Source: Moraxellaceae bacterium (GTDB taxonomy: Bacteria; Pseudomonadota; Gammaproteobacteria; Pseudomonadales; Moraxellaceae). From it: a stretch of DNA of 7,442 bases. The notes under the pieces are model-generated. The model had not been told where the DNA came from. It worked only from the letters and a program-made list of their open reading frames with translations, and searched no databases. The DNA lies in NCBI GenBank assembly GCA_030684415.1, contig JAUXNL010000302.1, positions 1 through 7,442 on the forward strand. The letters are read 5' to 3'. Positions within the stretch are counted from its first letter, which is position 1. Every line of letters begins with the position of its first letter. Shown here piece by piece: positions 1-5,578 of the stretch. A program made the translations under genes and the position numbers.

Positions 1-342
1 GTCTTTTTTGTTACCTGCGGCAGCGGCCAAAATGCATTTAACGTCTGGTTCTCAAAGTCAGACATCGAACAAAACGCTCCTGTAGCAGTTATTTCTCATG
101 TAAATAAAGATATAGCTATCGATAAATGCAAAAAAGCAATTTTGGAAAAAATATTTCACCCCAGCACAGCTGATTTTAACTTGCGGCCAGATATACGGGA
201 AACACCCAACGGAAATACAATTGTTATTCACACATTCCAAGCTAAAAACAGTTTTGGCCTCGAGCTTAATTTTAAAGGCCACTGTCTTTTGAATAACAAA
301 GGACTACTGGAAGAGCCCGAAATAGTCGAGACAACAGAATGA
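1..342 (+). CDS. C-terminal part of a low-GC gene of unknown function (5' end outside the window)
   Basis: The reading frame is open from base 1 to the TGA at 340-342 and gives 113 residues, so the start lies upstream of the window. The TTG at 142 is an internal codon, not a convincing start, because the frame upstream of it reads like protein. Visible features are a cysteine near the left edge (VTCGSG), a stretch FNVWFSKSDIE, a second cysteine (DKCKKAI) followed by a PSTADF motif, then GNTIVIHTFQAKNSFGLEL, a third cysteine (GHCLL) and an acidic tail. The order Cys, PSxxDF, AKNxFG, Cys reminds me of small hypothetical proteins in Acinetobacter and Pseudomonas relatives, but I cannot name a family or function. 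No membrane segment is visible. Base composition is about 38% GC, far below the neighbouring genes, which suggests recent acquisition. It converges on the alcohol dehydrogenase gene. Confidence 0.7.
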   Translation, partial: VFFVTCGSGQNAFNVWFSKSDIEQNAPVAVISHVNKDIAIDKCKKAILEKIFHPSTADFNLRPDIRETPNGNTIVIHTFQAKNSFGLELNFKGHCLLNNKGLLEEPEIVETTE

Positions 343-362
343 GACGCACTTTAATTCGATAA

Positions 363-390
363 TAATGCAGCGTCATTAGGCGCTGCATTT
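363..390. terminator. Hairpin between convergent genes, probable bidirectional terminator
   Basis: A perfect 9-bp inverted repeat (AATGCAGCG at 364-372, CGCTGCATT at 381-389) encloses an 8-base loop. On the + strand it is followed by only a short T run. On the minus strand it is followed by the T-rich ATTATTAT. It lies 22 bases after the + strand stop at 342 and 22 bases after the minus-strand stop at 411, the expected place for a shared terminator. The T-tracts are weak, so efficiency is uncertain. Confidence 0.65.
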
Positions 391-410
391 ATAGGACTGA
401 GTCATCAACA

Positions 411-1646
411 TCACACCAGCATCTTCCGCACCAGCGCCTCACACGTTGCCTGATCCATATACCGTGGTACGGCATAAGTGAAATGCACTTCGTCCAGCGC
501 AGCGGCGGCAATCGCCGGGATGTCCTCGGCGCGCAAGTCGGCAAGGCCTTCGGGAATACCGCACTCGCGCTTGAGCGCGCGCACACGCTCGATGAACTTG
601 TCGGCGAGTACCGCATCGCTTTCGCCACCGGTAGCCAGTCCGCTGGCGCGCGCCAGACGCGCGAGGCGGTCCGTGCATTCCGGTTTGGAATACTCCAGCA
701 CATACGGCAGCACGATGGCGTTCGCCCAGCCATGTGGTGTGTGGTAGTAGCCGCCAAAATTGTGGGCGATGCCATGCACATAACCGAGGCCGCCACGGTT
801 CAGCGCCATGCCCGCGCGATAGGCTGCCCACGACATGAGCTGGCGTGATTCCACATCTTTGCCGTTAGCCATCACGCGCGGCAAATGACGCATGATCAGG
901 CTCACCGCTTCGAGTGCATAACGATCACTTTCAGGAATGGCGATGCGCGAGATATAGGCTTCTACCGCATGCGTGAGCGCATCCATGCCGGTGGCCGCCG
1001 TTACCGCCGGTGGCAGGCCCGTCATCAGGAGGCCGTCAAGCGCGGCCATCTGCGGCACCAGCTTATGGTCAATGACCGGCAGCTTGCGCCGCTGCGCCGG
1101 ATCAGACACCACGGCACCGACCGACACTTCAGAGCCGGTGCCAGCGGTAGTGGGCACACAGAAAATTGGCAGCGGTGCATTCGTCACTTTAAAAAGGCCG
1201 GTCATTTCCGAGACCGGCTTGTCGTTGGTGGCGCGCGCCGCAATCACCTTGGCGCAATCAATCGCAGAGCCGCCGCCAATCGCCAGCACCGAGTCACCGC
1301 GATGCTGTTGGAGCACGGCCAGGCCCTCTTCGATCTGCTCGACACGGGGGTCGGGCAACACGCCGTCATACACCGCAACGCTGACACCGAGCTCAACCAG
1401 ACGCGCACGCAGTGGCTCGACCAGACCGAGCTTGACGAGCACGGCGTCGGTCACGATCAACACGCGCTGTACACCCGTGCCGGCGATGGCATCGCAGAGC
1501 AGCAGCGAGGCGCCGGGGCCGGTGAACATTTCCGGGGGACGGATGACAAAGCTCAGTACCTTGCCCACATGCTTCAGGCTCTGGGTCAGGCCACGATAGA
1601 AAACCGTCTGTAACGGAAAGGGAATATTGCGCAGCATGGGATTCAT
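411..1646 (-). CDS. Iron-containing (group III) alcohol dehydrogenase
   Basis: NAD(P)-dependent oxidoreductase that interconverts alcohols and aldehydes or ketones in the cytoplasm; substrate unknown. The protein is 411 aa, slightly longer than the usual ~380-390. The N-terminal half is the nucleotide-binding domain with the family motif GGGSAID at about 124-130, followed by PTTAGTGSE at 165-173. The C-terminal half is the metal domain. By alignment with E. coli FucO the four iron ligands are present: Asp222 and His226 in GMDALTHAVEAY, His291 in YVHGIAHNFGG, and His305 in HTPHGWANA. I chose the ATG at 1646 because an AAGGAG lies 9 bases upstream; the longer TTG start at 1670 would fall inside a terminator hairpin. 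It follows fadB on the same strand but is separated from it by that terminator. It could feed aldehydes towards acyl-CoA and beta-oxidation, but that is inference from position. Confidence 0.93.
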   Translation of the reverse strand: MNPMLRNIPFPLQTVFYRGLTQSLKHVGKVLSFVIRPPEMFTGPGASLLLCDAIAGTGVQRVLIVTDAVLVKLGLVEPLRARLVELGVSVAVYDGVLPDPRVEQIEEGLAVLQQHRGDSVLAIGGGSAIDCAKVIAARATNDKPVSEMTGLFKVTNAPLPIFCVPTTAGTGSEVSVGAVVSDPAQRRKLPVIDHKLVPQMAALDGLLMTGLPPAVTAATGMDALTHAVEAYISRIAIPESDRYALEAVSLIMRHLPRVMANGKDVESRQLMSWAAYRAGMALNRGGLGYVHGIAHNFGGYYHTPHGWANAIVLPYVLEYSKPECTDRLARLARASGLATGGESDAVLADKFIERVRALKRECGIPEGLADLRAEDIPAIAAAALDEVHFTYAVPRYMDQATCEALVRKMLV

Positions 1647-1655
1647 CAGAGTGGA

Positions 1656-1661
1656 CTCCTT
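1656..1661 (-). promoter_or_regulatory. Ribosome binding site of the alcohol dehydrogenase gene
   Basis: AAGGAG on the minus strand, 9 bases before the ATG at 1646. It fixes the start of the gene and lies only 7 bases beyond the fadB terminator hairpin. Confidence 0.8.
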
Positions 1662-1668
1662 GCACAGC

Positions 1669-1694
1669 AAAAGCCCCGCAAACGCGGGGCTTTT
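1669..1694 (-). terminator. Strong intrinsic terminator after fadB, inside the alcohol dehydrogenase leader
   Basis: A perfect 11-bp inverted repeat (AAAAGCCCCGC at 1669-1679, GCGGGGCTTTT at 1684-1694) with a 4-base loop. On the minus strand it is a GC-rich stem ending in TTTT, 23 bases after the fadB TAA at 1718-1720. It should end fadA-fadB transcripts. The alcohol dehydrogenase gene begins right after it, so that gene is reached either by read-through or from a promoter located upstream, within or near the fadB 3' end. Confidence 0.88.
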
Positions 1695-1717
1695 GGGTTA
1701 ATCGCCGTTGGCAAACC

Positions 1718-3901
1718 TTACTGGAAGGTCTTGCCTTCAGCGGCCATGTCGATCAGCAACTTCGGCGGCGTGAAACGGTCGCCGAACTTGGCGGCCAGTT
1801 CCTGAGAACGCTTCACGAACTGCGGCAGACCAATGAAGTTGATGTACTGCAACTGGCCACCGGTCCACGGCGCCATGCCGATGCCGAAGATGGAACCGAT
1901 GTTGGCATCGGGCACATTGCGCAGCACGCCCTCTTCCAGGCAACGAGCGGCTTCGATGGACTGACGGAACAGCAGGCGTTCTTTCAGCTCTTCGAATTCA
2001 GCCGGGGTCGGCTGAGCTTTGTCGGCCTTCTGGAAGTGTTCTTTCAGGCCTGGCCACAGCACCTTCTTGCCACCTTCCGGATAGTCGTAGAAGCCTGCGC
2101 CGTCTTTCTTGCCCGGACGCTTGAACTCTTCGCACATGCGATCCACCACGACTTCGGCCGGGTGCGACACATATTCTTTGCCTTCAGCCTTGAGGTCGGA
2201 AATGGTCTGCGCACGCACCTTGCGGCCGAGCTCCAGATTCACTTCATCCATCACGGCGAGCGGGCCCACTGGCATGCCGGCTTGTGCCGCGGCCTGTTCG
2301 ATGGACTGCGGGTTCCAGCCTTCGCCGAGCATGGCAACGCCTTCGAAGCAGAACATGCCGAACACGCGCGAGGTGAAGAAGCCGCGGCTGTCGTTGACGA
2401 CAATCGGGGTCTTCTTGATCTGCAGCACATAGTCGAAGGCCTTGGCCAGGGTTTCGTCCGAGGTTTCTTCGCCGCAGATGATTTCCACCAGCGGCATCTT
2501 GTCGACCGGCGAGAAGAAGTGCAGGCCGATGAAGTTCTTCGGACGCTGCGAGGCCTTGGCCAGACCGGTAATCGGCAGCGTGGAGGTGTTGGACGCCATC
2601 ACCAGTTCCTGGCCGCAAACGGCTTCGGTCTTTTTGGTGACGTCGGCCTTGATCTCGCGGTTTTCAAACACGGCTTCGATCACGAGATCGCAACCGGCGA
2701 GGTCTTCGTATTTGTCGGTGGCGGTGATGAGCGCGAGCTTGGCATCGGCCGCTTCCTTGGTCATCGAGCCCTTGGAGATGCGCTTGGCCAGCAGCTTTTC
2801 GCTGTAGGCCTTGCCGTTCTTGGCGGAGTCGAGGCTGACGTCGAGCAGCACGGTTTCAATACCGGCCACTGCGGCAGACTGGTAGGCAATACCGGCGCCC
2901 ATCATGCCGGCACCGAGGATGCCGACCTTCTTGCACTTCCACTCGGGGAAGGCTTCCTTGGAAGGACGCGAGCCGCCGCCATTGATCTTCTGCAGATCGA
3001 AGAAGAACGCCTTGATCATGTTCTTGGCGTGCTTGCCAGTGGCGAGCTTGGTGAAGTAACGACCTTCGATCTTGAGGGCGTTGTCGAAGTCGACCTGTGC
3101 GCCTTCAACCGCAGCACACATGATGGCCATGGGCGCCGGGTAGTTTTCCTGGGCGCCCTTGAGCTGCTTGCGCAGATTGGCGGGGAACGCCGGCAGGTTC
3201 ATGGCCAGTGCCGGGGTCGACGGTGTGCCGCCCGGAATCTTGTAGCCCTGCTTGTCCCACGGCTGCTGGGCGGCGGGGTTGGCCTTGATCCACTCGCGGG
3301 CCTTGGCCAGCATTTCTTCTGTGGTTTCAGCCAGCTCGTCGATGATGCCGGTCGACAGTGCCTTGGCCGGCTTCATGCGCTGGCCCTGCATCAGCACGTT
3401 CATCAGACCGTTCTGGATGCCGAGCATACGGATGATGCGCACCACGCCGCCGCCACCGGGCAGCAGGCCAAGGCTGACTTCCGGCAGACCGAATTCGGCC
3501 TTGGGATTGTTCAGGGCGATACGGCGGTGCGTGGCGAGCGCGATTTCAAGGCCGCCACCGAGTGCGGTGCCGTTGAGCGCGGTGACCACGGGCTTGCCCA
3601 GGGTTTCGAGCTGGCGCAGCTGACGCTTGATTTCGGTGACACCGGCCTCGAATTCAGCGGCGTGTTCCGGGCCGGCCTGGATCAGGGTGCGCAGGTCGCC
3701 GCCGGCGAAGAACGTCTTCTTGGCGGAAGTGAGGATGACGCCAGCAATGTCGGCCTTTTCGGCGTGAAGGCGGGCAACGGTTTCCGCCATGGACTTGGTG
3801 TACAGGTCGTTCATGGTGTTGGCGGACTGGTTGGGATCGTCCAGTGTCAGCGTGACGATGTTGTCAGCGTCTTTTTCCCAGCGAATGGCAGATTGGCTCA
3901 T
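1718..3901 (-). CDS. fadB: Fatty acid oxidation complex alpha subunit: enoyl-CoA hydratase / 3-hydroxyacyl-CoA dehydrogenase
   Basis: Catalyses two beta-oxidation steps: hydration of 2-enoyl-CoA, then NAD-dependent oxidation of 3-hydroxyacyl-CoA. The 3-ketoacyl-CoA passes to the thiolase encoded next door. The protein is 727 aa, normal for the family. The crotonase domain spans about 1-190, with the oxyanion-hole region FFAGGDL (64-70) and both catalytic glutamates: Glu119 in GGGLEIA and Glu141 in GLPEVSLG. A linker to ~320 is followed by the Rossmann fold with GILGAGMMGAG (327-337). The dehydrogenase dyad His461 (HFFSPVDKMP) and Glu473 follows, then helical domains to the end. The ATG at 3901 is chosen because GAGGAA lies 6 bases upstream and the protein then starts like its relatives; a 39-codon in-frame extension upstream looks non-coding. 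Stretches such as KKTFFAGGD, LGLLPGGGG and VEGAQVDFD match my memory of Mycobacterium tuberculosis FadB closely. Confidence 0.96.
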   Translation of the reverse strand: MSQSAIRWEKDADNIVTLTLDDPNQSANTMNDLYTKSMAETVARLHAEKADIAGVILTSAKKTFFAGGDLRTLIQAGPEHAAEFEAGVTEIKRQLRQLETLGKPVVTALNGTALGGGLEIALATHRRIALNNPKAEFGLPEVSLGLLPGGGGVVRIIRMLGIQNGLMNVLMQGQRMKPAKALSTGIIDELAETTEEMLAKAREWIKANPAAQQPWDKQGYKIPGGTPSTPALAMNLPAFPANLRKQLKGAQENYPAPMAIMCAAVEGAQVDFDNALKIEGRYFTKLATGKHAKNMIKAFFFDLQKINGGGSRPSKEAFPEWKCKKVGILGAGMMGAGIAYQSAAVAGIETVLLDVSLDSAKNGKAYSEKLLAKRISKGSMTKEAADAKLALITATDKYEDLAGCDLVIEAVFENREIKADVTKKTEAVCGQELVMASNTSTLPITGLAKASQRPKNFIGLHFFSPVDKMPLVEIICGEETSDETLAKAFDYVLQIKKTPIVVNDSRGFFTSRVFGMFCFEGVAMLGEGWNPQSIEQAAAQAGMPVGPLAVMDEVNLELGRKVRAQTISDLKAEGKEYVSHPAEVVVDRMCEEFKRPGKKDGAGFYDYPEGGKKVLWPGLKEHFQKADKAQPTPAEFEELKERLLFRQSIEAARCLEEGVLRNVPDANIGSIFGIGMAPWTGGQLQYINFIGLPQFVKRSQELAAKFGDRFTPPKLLIDMAAEGKTFQ

Positions 3902-3907
3902 TTTGTA

Positions 3908-3913
3908 TTCCTC
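3908..3913 (-). promoter_or_regulatory. Ribosome binding site of fadB
   Basis: GAGGAA on the minus strand, 6 bases before the ATG at 3901. It decides between this start and the GTG at 4018, which lacks a comparable site. Confidence 0.8.
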
Positions 3914-3996
3914 GAGAATTCTTGGTTTAGGAGACGAGCGCCTGGAAAGCCTGATGATGTGATGAGATGCGAGACGACTGGCTTCGAGCAGCGCAG

Positions 3997-4011
3997 CGTA
4001 CACACTGTACG
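3997..4011. repeat. Short perfect inverted repeat in the thiolase-fadB gap
   Basis: CGTACA, CAC, TGTACG: 6-bp arms around a 3-base centre. No T-tract on either side, so it does not resemble an intrinsic terminator. It could be a protein-binding site or a chance repeat. I do not recognise it as a FadR or PsrA operator. Confidence 0.4.
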
Positions 4012-4073
4012 TGAGCACGCGCAGAAGACAGGCAACGAAGCAGATCGCGCATCAGCAGACTTTCCACAGCTCG

Positions 4074-5288
4074 TCAGACGCGTTCGATGATCGTGGCGAT
4101 ACCCATGCCACCGCCGACACAAAGCGTGCACAGGGCGCGCTTGAGGTTGCGACGCTCCAGCTCGTCCAGAACGATCTGCACGATCATGCAGCCGGTGGCA
4201 CCGAGCGGGTGACCCATGGCGATGGAGCCGCCGTTGACGTTGACGACGTCGTCCTTGATGCCCATGTCTTTCATGAAGCGCATGGCCACCGCCGCGAAGG
4301 CTTCATTGATTTCCCACAGATCGATGTCGGCAGCGGTCAGGCCGGCTTTGGCCAGTGCCTTCTTCGCGGCCGGCGCCGGGCCGGTGAGCATGATGGTGGG
4401 GTCTGCACCGCTGACGGCGGTGGCGATGATCTTGGCGCGGGGCTTGAGGCCGAGCTTCTTGCCGGCGGCTTCGCTGCCGATGAGCATCAGCGCGGCGCCA
4501 TCGACGATGCCGGAGGAGTTACCCGGCGTGTGCACATGGTCAATCTTCTCGACCCAGTTGTACTTCTGCAGGGCCACGGCATTGAAGCCGCCCATTTCAC
4601 CCATCATGGCGAAGGACGGGTTGAGGCCGGCCAGCGACTCCACCGTGGACTTGGGCTTGATGAACTCGTCTTCGGCCAGGATGGTCAGACCGTTGAAGTC
4701 TTTGACCGGCACCAGCGACTTGTTGAACCAGCCTTCGGCGCGGGCCTTGGCGGCACGCTGGTTGGACTGGGCGGCAAAAGCGTCGACATCGGTACGGCTG
4801 AAGCCTTCGATGGTGGCGATGAGGTCGGCACCGATGCCCTGGGGCACGAAACCGGTCTGCAGGGTGGTTTCCGGGTCCATGGCCCAGGCGCCGCCGTCGG
4901 AGCCCATGGGCACGCGGCTCATGGATTCGACGCCACCGACCACGACCAGCTCTTCAAAGCCGGAACGGATCTTCATGGCACCCAGGTTCACGGCTTCGAG
5001 GCCGGAGGCGCAGAAGCGGTTGAGCTGCACGCCAGCGGTTTCGTCCGGCCAGCCGGCCTTGAGCACGGCGGTCTTGGCGATGTCGGCACCCTGATCACCC
5101 ACGGGGCCTACGCAACCGAGCACCACGTCGTCGACATGCTTCTTGATGTCGGCGCCATTGCGCTCTTCCAGCGCATGCAGCAGACCAACCACCAGATCCA
5201 CGGGCTTGACGGTGTGCAGCGAACCGTCCTTTTTGCCCTTGCCGCGCGGGGTGCGGACTCCGTCGAAAATATACGCTTCAGTTGTCAT
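4074..5288 (-). CDS. fadA: Acetyl-CoA C-acyltransferase (3-ketoacyl-CoA thiolase), beta subunit of the fatty acid oxidation complex
   Basis: Cleaves 3-ketoacyl-CoA with CoA to give acetyl-CoA and a shortened acyl-CoA, the last step of beta-oxidation; cytoplasmic. The protein is 404 aa, within the usual thiolase range. All catalytic elements are visible: nucleophile Cys93 in NRFCASGLEAV, the NEAFA motif (328-332), His360 in GHPLGATG, and the second cysteine Cys390 in CVGGGMG near the C-terminus. VESMSRVPMGSDGG, GADLIATIEGFSR and VHTPGNSSGIVDGAAL are shared, from memory, with the mycobacterial FadA of the trifunctional complex. Two ATGs compete, at 5294 and 5288. I prefer 5288 because AGAGGA ends exactly 6 bases before it, the same spacing as in fadB, whereas it abuts the ATG at 5294. 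It is the first gene of the minus-strand run and probably partners the fadB product in a hetero-oligomer. The order thiolase-then-alpha matches fadIJ and mycobacterial fadAB, not E. coli fadBA. Confidence 0.95.
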   Translation of the reverse strand: MTTEAYIFDGVRTPRGKGKKDGSLHTVKPVDLVVGLLHALEERNGADIKKHVDDVVLGCVGPVGDQGADIAKTAVLKAGWPDETAGVQLNRFCASGLEAVNLGAMKIRSGFEELVVVGGVESMSRVPMGSDGGAWAMDPETTLQTGFVPQGIGADLIATIEGFSRTDVDAFAAQSNQRAAKARAEGWFNKSLVPVKDFNGLTILAEDEFIKPKSTVESLAGLNPSFAMMGEMGGFNAVALQKYNWVEKIDHVHTPGNSSGIVDGAALMLIGSEAAGKKLGLKPRAKIIATAVSGADPTIMLTGPAPAAKKALAKAGLTAADIDLWEINEAFAAVAMRFMKDMGIKDDVVNVNGGSIAMGHPLGATGCMIVQIVLDELERRNLKRALCTLCVGGGMGIATIIERV

Positions 5289-5294
5289 GGACAT

Positions 5295-5300
5295 TCCTCT
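5295..5300 (-). promoter_or_regulatory. Ribosome binding site of fadA
   Basis: AGAGGA on the minus strand, 6 bases before the ATG at 5288 and directly against the ATG at 5294. The spacing favours 5288. Confidence 0.7.
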
Positions 5301-5320
5301 TTATAGGGAGTGGATTCAGG

Positions 5321-5380
5321 GGTTGGTCTGGCGTTGCACGCCGCGGAAACACACGCCAAGCGGCAGCCAGCAGACCGACC
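5321..5380. repeat. Spaced inverted repeat upstream of fadA
   Basis: GGTTGGTCTG (5321-5330) and CAGACCGACC (5371-5380) are inverted copies with one mismatch, 40 bases apart. Inside the span, TGGCGT (5329-5334) can also pair with ACGCCA (5353-5358). The inner arm is 33 bases before the fadA start codon. It could be an RNA leader structure or paired operator half-sites. Confidence 0.45.
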
Positions 5381-5507
5381 TGTGAGGGTTGCTACCTTGC
5401 GCCCGACCCTGTCGGCCGGACAATGACGTTTGCGTTCAAAAGCATTGACCAAAGCACTCAGGCGCAAGACAGCCTGCATACACGGGCCGCCGGCATCCCC
5501 TACACTG

Positions 5508-5540
5508 GCCAAAAGCCTTTGGCAGCGCTGCTTGGCTGCC
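5508..5540. repeat. Two adjoining hairpins upstream of the patatin gene
   Basis: GCCAAA / TTTGGC (5508-5513 and 5518-5523, 4-base loop) is followed by GGCAGC / GCTGCC (5521-5526 and 5535-5540, 8-base loop). The two share bases 5521-5523, so only one can form fully at a time. They end 38 bases before the patatin ATG. No T-tract follows. Confidence 0.4.
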
Positions 5541-5567
5541 GGCAACTCCCGGCTCGACAATCATCAC

Positions 5568-5573
5568 AAGGAA
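5568..5573 (+). promoter_or_regulatory. Ribosome binding site of the patatin gene
   Basis: AAGGAA, 5 bases before the ATG at 5579, with further purines (GAAGG) in between. It supports this start over the upstream in-frame ATG at 5423, which has no clear site. Confidence 0.7.
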
Positions 5574-5578
5574 GAAGG

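Larger units (their letters stand above)
3902..4073. other. 172-bp gap between thiolase and fadB genes
   Basis: No convincing gene. On the minus strand it holds the fadB ribosome binding site (GAGGAA, 3908-3913), a short inverted repeat at 3997-4011 and a 41-codon open frame (4052 to 3927) whose composition is not protein-like. No T-tract follows the inverted repeat, so there is no visible terminator, and a transcript from the thiolase could continue into fadB. The gap is long for two subunits of one complex and could hold a second promoter. Confidence 0.6.
5289..5578. other. 290-bp divergent intergenic region between fadA and the patatin gene
   Basis: It must hold the promoters of both divergent genes. 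I see no good sigma-70 promoter on either strand. It holds the fadA ribosome binding site (5295-5300), a spaced inverted repeat (5321-5330 with 5371-5380), two adjoining hairpins (5508-5523 and 5521-5540) and the patatin ribosome binding site (5568-5573). The patatin frame is open through the region, but codon use there is not biased like the gene body. Confidence 0.6.

Noticed and set aside
142..342. Separate 66-aa gene starting at TTG 142
   Set aside because: The same frame is open and protein-like back to base 1, so this is the interior of a longer gene cut by the window edge.
885..1613. + strand open frame opposite the alcohol dehydrogenase (242 codons)
   Set aside because: Shadow frame of a well-supported gene; Arg/His-rich and motif-free.
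3902..4018. N-terminal extension of FadB by 39 residues from a GTG at 4018
   Set aside because: No ribosome binding site near the GTG, the added residues do not resemble family members, and a good site precedes the ATG at 3901.
3927..4052. 41-codon minus-strand frame between thiolase and fadB (ATG at 4052, TAA at 3927)
   Set aside because: It begins 21 bases after the thiolase stop with only a weak GGAAAG upstream. The translation is dominated by Ser, Arg, Ala, His and Cys and looks like non-coding GC-rich DNA.
2036..4090. Long + strand open frame opposite fadB (684 codons)
   Set aside because: It is antisense to a gene with all catalytic motifs in place. Its translation is rich in His, Gly and Arg and resembles no protein; such shadows are common in GC-rich DNA.
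4011..5306. Long + strand open frame opposite the thiolase gene (431 codons)
   Set aside because: Antisense to a clear thiolase, low-complexity His/Gly-rich translation, no plausible domain.
5532..5561. Possible sigma-70 promoter for the lipase (TTGGCT, 18 bases, GACAAT)
   Set aside because: Only about half of the consensus bases match in each box and the start site would leave almost no leader; too weak to annotate.
5423..5578. Longer start for the lipase at the ATG of 5423 (52 extra residues)
   Set aside because: No clear ribosome binding site, no codon bias in the added stretch, and it would run through the two hairpins. The ATG at 5579 has a good site and fits the domain boundary.
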